NCBI GenBank assembly: GCA_003213135.1
Contig: QCNT01000003.1
Location: 62,001-126,000 of the forward strand
Origin: Pelagibacteraceae bacterium AG-426-I15
GTDB lineage: Bacteria; Pseudomonadota; Alphaproteobacteria; Pelagibacterales; Pelagibacteraceae
Reading direction: 5' to 3'
DNA: 64,000 nucleotides
Part shown: positions 1-7,457 of the stretch, one piece after another
Numbering within the stretch: position 1 is the stretch's first letter
How the letters are laid out: each line of letters begins with the position of its first letter
Made by a program: the position numbers and the translations under genes
The notes under the pieces: model-generated
What the model was told of the DNA's origin: nothing
The model's input: the letters and a program-made list of their open reading frames with translations, nothing else
The model's database searches: none

Positions 1-793
1 TATTTGCAAATCTACATCCCACTGAAGAACCCAATATTAACAAACAATAATTAATTATGTTTGGCGGCAATTGATAACTTGCTATTTCAGTTATTTGTAA
101 AAAACCACTTGCAATTAGAGTGCCAGATAAAAGAGCAGCGGGTATTCTTAATTTATCTAATAAATAAATTAAAATTAAAGATAAAAAAATTAATATCAAT
201 AAATCGAAAATATTTTGATTTTTCTGGGGAATAAAATCCAAATTACCAGCGTCAAACCCATAAAAACTTTGAACAAAAAAAGGAAAAACTGTAATGATAA
301 TAATTAATCTTATTAAATGTGAGGTTGCAACTTGGCTAAGGTCCGATTTTTCATTCTCTGCTATTATTAAGAGAGGACCTAGTGCTCCAGGCGCTGCAGA
401 AAAAAAAGAAGTATTTTTTCCATACCCTGAAAATTTTTGTAAATATTTTGAGACAACCAATACACTTATGATTATGTACAAGAACATTATAAGAGAAGTC
501 CATAGCCACTGATGAATTTGTGAAAACAAACTTTTGTCTATATAGTTTCCAATATATAAGCCTAAGAAAATTAAAATTATACTTAAAATTAATCTAGGCA
601 TTTTAACCTTAAAACCAAACAAAGAAATAACCGAGGTCACTAACATTGGGCCTAAAAACCATGCAAGAGGGATATTTAAATAGTCAGCTAAAAGTGCACC
701 AGGTATAGAACTAATAATTACCAATGCAAATTCTTTAGAACAGATTTGTTTAAAATTTTCTTTATTAAATGGTATTGCTTGGTTATTCTGCAT
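1..793 (-). CDS. AbrB family membrane protein (partial, 3' end outside window)
   Basis: Reading the minus strand from the ATG at 793 gives 264 codons without a stop, so the C-terminus lies beyond the window edge. The product is very hydrophobic with repeated membrane segments and contains FFSAAPGALGPLL around residue 129-141 and LGSSVGCRF near the end, typical of the AbrB-type (COG3180, formerly 'ammonia monooxygenase') inner-membrane family, possible transporters of unknown substrate. The start codon lies only 4 bp from the start of the divergent gene at 798. Family assignment is by recognition of motifs; the function is not known. Confidence 0.75.
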   Translation of the reverse strand, partial: MQNNQAIPFNKENFKQICSKEFALVIISSIPGALLADYLNIPLAWFLGPMLVTSVISLFGFKVKMPRLILSIILIFLGLYIGNYIDKSLFSQIHQWLWTSLIMFLYIIISVLVVSKYLQKFSGYGKNTSFFSAAPGALGPLLIIAENEKSDLSQVATSHLIRLIIIITVFPFFVQSFYGFDAGNLDFIPQKNQNIFDLLILIFLSLILIYLLDKLRIPAALLSGTLIASGFLQITEIASYQLPPNIINYCLLILGSSVGCRFAN

Positions 794-797
794 ACTT

Positions 798-1556
798 ATG
801 AAAATAGGTTTTTTGGGAACAGGGCATATTACATCTTCAGTTATAGAGGGTATTATAAAATCAAAGTTAAAAGTAAAAAAAATTTATATTTCTCCTCGCA
901 ATAGATTGATATCAAAAAAATTAAGCAAAAAGTTTAAAAAAGTTGTTATTTCAAAGAATAATCAACAATTGATAGAGTCTAGTAATTGGGTATTTTTAGC
1001 TATTACACCACAAGTTGGTCATAATATTCTAAATAGTCTTAGTTTTAAAAAGAACCAAAAGATTATTAGTTTTATCTCCACTATAAATTTAACAAAGTTA
1101 AAACAATACACAAAAAATAAAAATATAACTCGCGTTATTCCACTTCCGTTTATTGGTATTAGAAAAGGACCAATAATTATTTGTCCAAGAAATATAAAAG
1201 TTAAAAATTTTTTTAATAAGCTTGGAAAAGTTATAGAAATTAAAAATGAAAAAATATCTAAAAATTTTTGGACGACCTCTTCTTTCATGGCTCCTTTTTA
1301 TCACTTTATGGAGACAACAAGTAATTGGCTTACTAGACGTGGTGTCAATAGACGTTCAGCAGAAGATTATACAAGAGAACTTTTTTTAGCCCTTAGCCAA
1401 GATTCAATTTATAAAAATAATTTGAATTTAAAACAACTTGTAAGCGAATCCCAAACACCTGGCGGTATTAATGCGCAAGCATTGAGAGAATTAAAAAAAA
1501 AGAAATTTTACAAAATCCAACAAAAAGTTTTAAATAGCATCTTTAAAAGATTTTAA
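798..1556 (+). CDS. Pyrroline-5-carboxylate reductase-like NAD(P)-binding protein
   Basis: 252 residues. The N-terminus has a Rossmann dinucleotide motif (GFLGTGHITSSVIEGI, residues 4-19), and the C-terminal part carries SQTPGGINAQALREL, equivalent to the conserved TSPGGTT...L region of ProC. ProC reduces 1-pyrroline-5-carboxylate to proline, but this protein diverges from canonical ProC in the substrate-binding half, so it may act on another imine or be an F420-dependent-type oxidoreductase relative. It stands 16 bp before livH and is very lysine/isoleucine rich. No Shine-Dalgarno is visible before the ATG. Confidence 0.65.
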   Translation: MKIGFLGTGHITSSVIEGIIKSKLKVKKIYISPRNRLISKKLSKKFKKVVISKNNQQLIESSNWVFLAITPQVGHNILNSLSFKKNQKIISFISTINLTKLKQYTKNKNITRVIPLPFIGIRKGPIIICPRNIKVKNFFNKLGKVIEIKNEKISKNFWTTSSFMAPFYHFMETTSNWLTRRGVNRRSAEDYTRELFLALSQDSIYKNNLNLKQLVSESQTPGGINAQALRELKKKKFYKIQQKVLNSIFKRF

Positions 1557-1572
1557 ATTTTTTAGGGAAGGC

Positions 1573-2484
1573 ATGGAGTATTTTCTACAACAGCTGATCA
1601 ACGGCGTAACCTTAGGTTCTGTTTATGGTCTAATCGCGATTGGTTATACTATGGTTTACGGGATCATTGGAATGATAAATTTTGCACACGGTGATATTTT
1701 CATGGTCGGAGCATTTGTTGCATTAATTTCATTTATTCTTTTTGCACTGACAGGAATTTCATTACCAATTGTATTAATATTAGTCTTACTCATCGCTATG
1801 GTCTTCACCGCTTGTTACGGATGGACTGTCGAAAAATTAGCCTATAAGCCTTTAAGAAAATCTTTTAGATTAGCTCCACTAATTTCTGCTTTAGGTATGT
1901 CAATAGTACTTCAAAATTATGTTCAAGCTGCACAAGGAGCAAGAATAAAAACTTTGCAGCCTGTAATTCAGGGTGGATTTAATTTTTTTAAAGAATCAGA
2001 ATTTGTAGTTACGCTAAGCTATCTTCAAATTTTTATAGTTTTAGTAACCATAGTTTTAATGGCAATCTTTACTTTGTTAATTACCAGAACAGCTTTAGGG
2101 CGAGCTCAACGAGCATGCGAACAAGATAGAACTATGACTGCACTTATGGGAATAAATGTAGACAGAACAATCTCTATGACATTTATTATTGGTTCTTCAT
2201 TAGCCTCTGTTGCTGGGGTGATGTTCGTTATGTACTATGGTGTTATAGATTTCTACATTGGTTTCTTGGCTGGAATTAAAGCCTTTACTGCGGCTGTGCT
2301 AGGAGGGATAGGATCAATTCCAGGAGCTATGCTTGGCGGACTATTAATTGGATTAATAGAAACTTTTTGGTCAGGATATATTTCAATTGAATATAAAGAC
2401 ATTGCAGCTTTTACCACTCTAGTTATTGTTTTAATATTTTTTCCAACAGGTTTCTTAGGCAAACCAGATATCGAAAAAGTATAA
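1573..2484 (+). CDS. livH: Branched-chain amino-acid ABC transporter permease LivH
   Basis: 303 residues, the usual length for LivH. It has about eight hydrophobic segments and the family motifs INGVTLGSVYGLIAIGYTMVYG at the N-terminus and AAVLGGIGSIPGAMLGGLLIGL near residue 240-260. It forms the inner-membrane channel with LivM and is driven by LivG and LivF. An AGGGAAGG stretch lies just upstream of the ATG. It is the first gene of a tight livHMGF run followed by the binding protein, so uptake of leucine, isoleucine, valine or related amino acids is likely; the exact substrate cannot be read from sequence. Confidence 0.92.
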   Translation: MEYFLQQLINGVTLGSVYGLIAIGYTMVYGIIGMINFAHGDIFMVGAFVALISFILFALTGISLPIVLILVLLIAMVFTACYGWTVEKLAYKPLRKSFRLAPLISALGMSIVLQNYVQAAQGARIKTLQPVIQGGFNFFKESEFVVTLSYLQIFIVLVTIVLMAIFTLLITRTALGRAQRACEQDRTMTALMGINVDRTISMTFIIGSSLASVAGVMFVMYYGVIDFYIGFLAGIKAFTAAVLGGIGSIPGAMLGGLLIGLIETFWSGYISIEYKDIAAFTTLVIVLIFFPTGFLGKPDIEKV

Positions 2485-2485
2485 A

Positions 2486-3754
2486 ATGGGAAAAGATTTA
2501 ATTCAAAAATCACTTAAAGATAGTTTGTTCACTGGGATTATTGCGCTCGCTTTGTTTGGTCCTATCGTAGGGCTTAGAACAGTTGCTAAAAACGAAGTTT
2601 TAGTTGTTGAACCAAAATGGTTTGTTGTTTTATTAATAGTTGCTTTTTGTGCTTTAGGTAGATTTTTTATAAACATCTATACATACAAAAAGGAACAAAG
2701 GAGAGGAGAACCATCCTCACTTGGAAAAGCTATTTCAAACTTTTTAGATGAAAAAGGGGCCCAAATAGCAATAGCCGCTATCGCTTTTTCAATAATATTT
2801 CCTTTCATGCCCTTCGCAGATCGTTATTGGATGGATATCGCAATCATGATGATGACTTATATTATGTTAGGCTGGGGGCTTAATATTGTAATTGGCTTAG
2901 CAGGCCTTTTAGATTTAGGATACGTGGCTTTTTATGCTGTTGGAGCCTATTCTTATGCTCTTTTTGCAATTCATTTTGGTTGGTCTTTTTGGATTTGTTT
3001 ACCCATTGCAGGCGTTTTTGCGGGTTTATTTGGAATTTTATTAGGCTTTCCAGTTTTAAGATTAAGAGGCGATTATTTAGCAATTGTTACTCTTGCTTTT
3101 GGTGAAATGATAAGAATTCTTTTATTAAATTGGTATGAATTAACAAAAGGACCTGATGGCCTTACAGGAATTCCAAGACCTTCATTTTTTGGTTTGCCAT
3201 TTAAGCGTTACCCTGACGAAGGCGTAGAGACCTTCCATACTTTTTTTGGTTTAGAATACGATCCAATGCAAAGAATTATCTTTCTTTATTATTTAATTCT
3301 TGTCTTAGCCCTAATAACAAACGCTTTTACAATAAAGATAAGAAGATTACCCGTTGGTAGAGCTTGGGAAGCACTACGAGAAGACGAAATAGCCTGTAAA
3401 TCATTAGGCGTTAATCCACGTAATACAAAACTGACAGCTTTTGCTATCGGCGCTATGTTTGGCGGTTTCGCAGGATCATTTTTTGCAACTCGTCAGGCTT
3501 TTATAAGCCCAGAAAGTTTCACATTCATTGAGTCAGCCATAATTGTTGCTATAGTCGTTTTGGGAGGAATGGGCTCTCAAACAGGTGTTGTCTTATCTAC
3601 AATTTTTTTAATTGGTCTTATAGAAGTTTTTAGAGATTTTGAGTCTTATAGAATGGTTGCTTTTGGTGGTGCCATGGTTCTCATAATGATCTTTAGACCA
3701 AGAGGAATATTAGCTAAGAGAAAACCAACAATAACAATGGGTAAACATGGATAA
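2486..3754 (+). CDS. livM: Branched-chain amino-acid ABC transporter permease LivM
   Basis: 422 residues. The first 100 residues form an extra hydrophobic/charged extension; the core begins near residue 115 with GWGLNIVIGLAGLLDLGYVAF, the hallmark LivM signature, and continues with RLRGDYLAIVTLAFGEM and the late ALREDEIACKSLGVN loop that contacts the ATPases. It starts one base after the livH stop. It pairs with LivH in the membrane. The extension before the core is often seen in alphaproteobacterial LivM. Confidence 0.92.
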   Translation: MGKDLIQKSLKDSLFTGIIALALFGPIVGLRTVAKNEVLVVEPKWFVVLLIVAFCALGRFFINIYTYKKEQRRGEPSSLGKAISNFLDEKGAQIAIAAIAFSIIFPFMPFADRYWMDIAIMMMTYIMLGWGLNIVIGLAGLLDLGYVAFYAVGAYSYALFAIHFGWSFWICLPIAGVFAGLFGILLGFPVLRLRGDYLAIVTLAFGEMIRILLLNWYELTKGPDGLTGIPRPSFFGLPFKRYPDEGVETFHTFFGLEYDPMQRIIFLYYLILVLALITNAFTIKIRRLPVGRAWEALREDEIACKSLGVNPRNTKLTAFAIGAMFGGFAGSFFATRQAFISPESFTFIESAIIVAIVVLGGMGSQTGVVLSTIFLIGLIEVFRDFESYRMVAFGGAMVLIMIFRPRGILAKRKPTITMGKHG

Positions 3755-3757
3755 TTT

Positions 3758-4552
3758 ATGAGTGAAAAACTACTTGATGTTCAAAATTTAACTATGAAAT
3801 TCGGTGGTCTAATTGCAATTGATGACCTCACCTTTTCGGCAAAGAAAGATCATATAACTTCAATTATTGGCCCAAATGGAGCTGGAAAAACTACAGTATT
3901 TAATTGTTTGACTGGATTTTACAAAGCTACTGCAGGCTCGATGTTTTTAAACAAAAATAACAACAAAATGGATTTAAAGAAATTTTCTGATTTTAAAGTT
4001 GCACAAAAAGCAGGTGTAGCCAGAACCTTTCAAAATATCAGATTATTTCCACAAATGTCAGTATTGGAAAATATGATGGTAGCGCAACACAACAAACTAA
4101 TGGTAGCATCTGGTTTTAGTATTCTTGGACTAATTAATTCAAAATCTTACTTACAAAAAGAGAAGGAGGCGATAGAAATTTCAAAATATTGGTTAGATAT
4201 TATTGGATTAACAAATAGAGCAGATGATAACGCTGGAGACCTTCCCTATGGAGACCAAAGAAAATTAGAAATTGTAAGAGCAATGTGTATAGAACCTCAC
4301 CTTTTATGTTTAGATGAACCTGCAGCAGGATTGAATGCAAAAGAGTCATCTGAGCTAAATAAATTACTTAAATTTATAAAAAATGACAAAAAAACAGGAA
4401 TTTTATTAATTGAACATGACATGAGTGTTGTTATGGGAATTTCCGATCACGTTGTTGTACTAAATTATGGAAAAAAAATTTTTGAGGGAACAGCAAAAGA
4501 AACAAAAAATAGCCCGGACGTTATCGAAGCTTATTTAGGAACGGATGATTAA
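3758..4552 (+). CDS. livG: Branched-chain amino-acid ABC transporter ATPase LivG
   Basis: 264 residues. Walker A GPNGAGKTT at 38-46, ARTFQNIRLFPQMSVLENMMV typical of LivG after the Q-loop, a variant signature LPYGDQRKLEIVRAM, Walker B LLCLDEPAAGLN, and the switch histidine in LLIEHDM. The variant PYGDQR signature separates LivG from LivF. It starts 3 bp after livM and ends 2 bp before livF, so all four components should be co-translated. Confidence 0.93.
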   Translation: MSEKLLDVQNLTMKFGGLIAIDDLTFSAKKDHITSIIGPNGAGKTTVFNCLTGFYKATAGSMFLNKNNNKMDLKKFSDFKVAQKAGVARTFQNIRLFPQMSVLENMMVAQHNKLMVASGFSILGLINSKSYLQKEKEAIEISKYWLDIIGLTNRADDNAGDLPYGDQRKLEIVRAMCIEPHLLCLDEPAAGLNAKESSELNKLLKFIKNDKKTGILLIEHDMSVVMGISDHVVVLNYGKKIFEGTAKETKNSPDVIEAYLGTDD

Positions 4553-4554
4553 AC

Positions 4555-5268
4555 ATGTTAAATATTTCTAAAGTTGAAACTTTTTACGGCAATATTCAAG
4601 CTCTTAGAGGAGTAGATGTTAAAGTAAACAACGGAGAAATTGTTGCATTAATAGGATCCAATGGTGCTGGAAAATCAACCTTATTAATGACAATAAGCGG
4701 GGTTAATAAAGCAGCTACTGGAGAAATACTCTTTGATAGTAAAAGTATAGCTAATATGCCCCCTCATGACATTGTAAATCTTGGAATCTCACAAGTTCCT
4801 GAAGGAAGACGAATATTCTCAAGATTAACTGTAGAAGATAACTTGAGATTAGGAGCGTCTGTAAATGAAAAAGGAAAAAATTTTGATCGAGATTCAAAAG
4901 ATGTCTATGATCTTTTTCCTGTTTTAAAGGACCGATTATCACAAAGAGGCGGAACTTTATCAGGGGGAGAACAACAAATGTTGGCTATAGGCAGAGCGAT
5001 GATGGCCAGACCAAAAGTACTTTTGTTAGACGAACCGTCGTTAGGTATAGCACCTAAATTAGTAAACCAGATATTTACGTCCATTAAAAACATCAATAAA
5101 GAGAAAAAAGTTACAGTTTTTCTTGTAGAGCAGAATGCTAAAAAAGCATTAGAACTCGCAGACAGAGGTTATGTGTTGGTTAATGGAAAAATTTCATTAG
5201 AAGGACAAGGTAAAGATCTGCTTAACAACCCAGACGTGCAAGCTGCTTACCTAGAAGGTGGAAAATAG
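4555..5268 (+). CDS. livF: Branched-chain amino-acid ABC transporter ATPase LivF
   Basis: 237 residues, normal for LivF. Walker A GSNGAGKST at 34-42, the LivF-specific VPEGRRIFSRLTVEDNLRLG block, signature LSGGEQQMLAIGRAMM, Walker B VLLLDEPSLGIAP and switch histidine replaced by glutamine in FLVEQNAKKAL, which is normal for LivF. It forms the second nucleotide-binding subunit together with LivG. About 96 bp separate it from the binding-protein gene. Confidence 0.93.
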   Translation: MLNISKVETFYGNIQALRGVDVKVNNGEIVALIGSNGAGKSTLLMTISGVNKAATGEILFDSKSIANMPPHDIVNLGISQVPEGRRIFSRLTVEDNLRLGASVNEKGKNFDRDSKDVYDLFPVLKDRLSQRGGTLSGGEQQMLAIGRAMMARPKVLLLDEPSLGIAPKLVNQIFTSIKNINKEKKVTVFLVEQNAKKALELADRGYVLVNGKISLEGQGKDLLNNPDVQAAYLEGGK

Positions 5269-5331
5269 TAATCCTTTTTGGACAGATTAAGTATTTACAC
5301 AAACCTGCAGTTGTAGTTCAATAACGCAATT

Positions 5332-5351
5332 TTAATTAATTAATTAATTAA
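5332..5351 (+). repeat. Five tandem copies of TTAA before the livJ ribosome site
   Basis: Five perfect TTAA units lie in the livF-livJ gap, ending one base before the CGAGGGG ribosome-binding region and 13 bp before the livJ start codon. The run is self-complementary and very AT-rich. It could simply be a low-stability leader that keeps the start site open, or a slippage-prone tract. Only the repeat itself is seen directly. Confidence 0.8.
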
Positions 5352-5364
5352 CGAGGGGAAAATA

Positions 5365-6468
5365 ATGATTAGATCAATTAAATATCTAGTTTCTGTATTT
5401 ACTGCCTTTTTGATGCTTGGTTCTTTAGCGGCAAAAGCTGACATAGTTGTTGCTAGCGCTGGACCAATGAGTGGTCAATACGCATCTTTTGGTGCTCAGT
5501 TAAAAGCTGGAGCTGAAATGTGGGTTAAGGACACTAACGCAGCAGGTGGTATAAACGGAGAAAAAGTTAAATTAGTAATAGGCGATGATGCTTGCGATCC
5601 AAAACAAGCTGTTGCTGTTGCTAACAAATTTGTATCACAGAAAGTAGCCTACGTAGCAGGCCATTTCTGTTCTGGATCTTCAATACCAGCTTCAAAAGTT
5701 TACACAGAGGAAGGTATTATTCAAGTTTCTCCAGCTTCAACAAATCCGGCTTTTACGGATGAAGGTGGACCAAACGTATTCAGAGTTTGTGGAAGAGATG
5801 ACCAACAAGGTGAAGTTGCTGGTAAATTTTTAGCAAAAGAATACAAAGGAAAAAAAGTTGCAATTATTCATGACAAAACTGCTTACGGAAAAGGTTTAGC
5901 AGATGCTACTAAAATGAATATGAATAAAGCTGGCTTAAAAGAAACTATGTATGAAGCGATTACAGCTGGTGAAAAAGATTACTCAGCTCTAGTTTCTAAA
6001 CTTAAGTCAAAAGGTATTGATGCAGTTTATCTTGGCGGTTACCACACAGAAGGTGGGTTAATCGTAAGACAAATGAGAGACCAAGGTATGAAAACTAAAC
6101 TAATTAGTGGTGATGCATTAGTTACAGCTGAATACTGGCAAATTACTGGTGATGCTGGCGAAGGTACGTTAATGACTTTCAGTCCAGATCCTAGAAATAA
6201 TCCGCAGGCTGCACCATTAGTAAAAAAGTTTAAAGCTGCTGGCATAGAACCTGAAGGTTATGTACTTTACTCATATGCTGCACTTGAAGTATTTGCACAA
6301 GCTGCAAAAGCTGCAGGTTCAACAGATAGCAACAAAGTTATGAAAGCTATGAAAAAAGGTAAATTCAATACAGTGCTTGGAACTCTAAGCTTTGACAAAA
6401 AAGGTGACGTGAGCTTGCCAGGTTATGTATGGTACGAGTGGAGCAAAGGAAATTACAAACAACTGTAA
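5365..6468 (+). CDS. livJ: Branched-chain amino-acid ABC transporter periplasmic binding protein
   Basis: 367 residues. A Sec signal peptide (MIRSIKYLVSVFTAFLMLGS...AKA) with predicted cleavage after residue 25 is followed by a type-1 periplasmic fold: VVASAGPMSGQYASFGAQL, NAAGGINGEKVKLVIGDDACDP and a Leu/Ile/Val-binding pattern. A strong GAGGGG ribosome site sits 7 bp before the ATG. It is last in the liv cluster, behind its own 96-bp gap and before a strong terminator, which fits separate high-level expression of the binding protein. Binding specificity could extend to related amino acids or amides. Confidence 0.9.
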   Translation: MIRSIKYLVSVFTAFLMLGSLAAKADIVVASAGPMSGQYASFGAQLKAGAEMWVKDTNAAGGINGEKVKLVIGDDACDPKQAVAVANKFVSQKVAYVAGHFCSGSSIPASKVYTEEGIIQVSPASTNPAFTDEGGPNVFRVCGRDDQQGEVAGKFLAKEYKGKKVAIIHDKTAYGKGLADATKMNMNKAGLKETMYEAITAGEKDYSALVSKLKSKGIDAVYLGGYHTEGGLIVRQMRDQGMKTKLISGDALVTAEYWQITGDAGEGTLMTFSPDPRNNPQAAPLVKKFKAAGIEPEGYVLYSYAALEVFAQAAKAAGSTDSNKVMKAMKKGKFNTVLGTLSFDKKGDVSLPGYVWYEWSKGNYKQL

Positions 6469-6490
6469 TTTTTTTTAATCTATAAAATTT

Positions 6491-6520
6491 AAAAGGGGGC
6501 TTTATAGCCCCCTTTTTTTT
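6491..6520 (+). terminator. Rho-independent terminator after livJ
   Basis: A perfect 11-bp stem (AAAAGGGGGCT at 6491-6501 paired with AGCCCCCTTTT at 6506-6516) with a TTAT loop is followed by more T residues up to 6520. It lies 22 bp after the livJ stop and 10 bp before the csaA start. It is the clearest intrinsic terminator in the window. Confidence 0.93.
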
Positions 6521-6530
6521 AGGAGGATAA

Positions 6531-6866
6531 ATGGAAATAACGTATGATGATTTTAAAAAAGTTCAAATAAAACTTGGTACAGTTTTATCAGTTGAAAAAA
6601 ACGAAAAAGCTAGAAAACCATCTTTGGTCATGAAGGTTGATTTTGGAAAAGAAGTAGGTGTCAAACAATCGTCAGCTCAAATTACTCACTATTATTCAAA
6701 GGAAAACCTAATAGGCAAACAAGTAATCGGCGTTTGTAATTTTCCCACAAAAAACATAGCCGGTATAATTTCCGAAGTTTTAATACTTGGAGCCATAGAA
6801 AAAGATGGAAAAGTAGTTTTGGTTCATCCATCTCAAAAAGCTGAGAACGGTTTAGATATTGCATAA
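6531..6866 (+). CDS. csaA: CsaA-like tRNA-binding domain protein
   Basis: 111 residues, the usual size of stand-alone CsaA. The whole protein is one EMAP-II/tRNA-binding OB fold with the signatures DFKKVQIKLGTVLSVE, VDFGKEVGVKQSSAQITHYY and CNFPTKNIAGIISEVLILG. CsaA binds tRNA and has been described as having chaperone or export-related activity. AGGAGG lies immediately upstream of the start. It begins right after the livJ terminator and its stop codon abuts the next start. Confidence 0.88.
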   Translation: MEITYDDFKKVQIKLGTVLSVEKNEKARKPSLVMKVDFGKEVGVKQSSAQITHYYSKENLIGKQVIGVCNFPTKNIAGIISEVLILGAIEKDGKVVLVHPSQKAENGLDIA

Positions 6867-7454
6867 ATGTATCCTGATTTGTTGAGTCTTGTCATATTTG
6901 GTTTTGTAACCGCCATGACTCCAGGTCCAAATAATATCACATCTTCTTATTCTGGATTTAATTTTGGTTATAAAAAAACTCTACCTTTAATTTTAGCAGT
7001 TATTTTTGGTTGGACACTATTATTAATATTAATGAACACAGGTTTAATTTTAATTTTTAAACAATATCCGTATCTTCAACAGATTATTCGAATTTTGGGC
7101 TCAATATTTTTAGTTTACCTTGCTTATTTAATATCTTTTTCAAACACCTCCCAGGGGACACCTATAAAAAACCCTATTTCATTTAGCAAAGCCTTTATAC
7201 TTCAATTTGTAAATCCTAAAAGTCTAGTAGTATCTATGACAACGGTATCAATATTTATTGATCCAAATAATTACTTTAGAGACTCTGTAATAGTAATATC
7301 ATTTTTTTTCTTGATGGCCGTTATAAGTATAAACAGTTGGTGTCTTATGGGAATGTATTTAAGAAATTTTGCCACAAGTGAAAAATTTATCAGGAATTTT
7401 AACTATATTATGTCTTTTTTACTTATAGTTTGTGTTATTATGTTCTATGTATAG
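6867..7454 (+). CDS. LysE/RhtB family amino-acid exporter
   Basis: 195 residues, about six membrane segments. The N-terminal motif FVTAMTPGPNNITSSYSGFNFGYKKTLPL matches the conserved LysE/RhtB signature (TPGPN..). Members export lysine, threonine, homoserine, cysteine or similar compounds; the substrate here cannot be assigned. Its ATG directly follows the csaA stop codon and it ends 3 bp before acnA, so it is likely transcribed with both. Confidence 0.85.
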   Translation: MYPDLLSLVIFGFVTAMTPGPNNITSSYSGFNFGYKKTLPLILAVIFGWTLLLILMNTGLILIFKQYPYLQQIIRILGSIFLVYLAYLISFSNTSQGTPIKNPISFSKAFILQFVNPKSLVVSMTTVSIFIDPNNYFRDSVIVISFFFLMAVISINSWCLMGMYLRNFATSEKFIRNFNYIMSFLLIVCVIMFYV

Positions 7455-7457
7455 TAC

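Noticed and set aside
294-512. A 72-codon plus-strand open frame in the first kilobase
   Set aside because: It lies opposite the clear AbrB-type membrane protein on the minus strand and has no family sequence.
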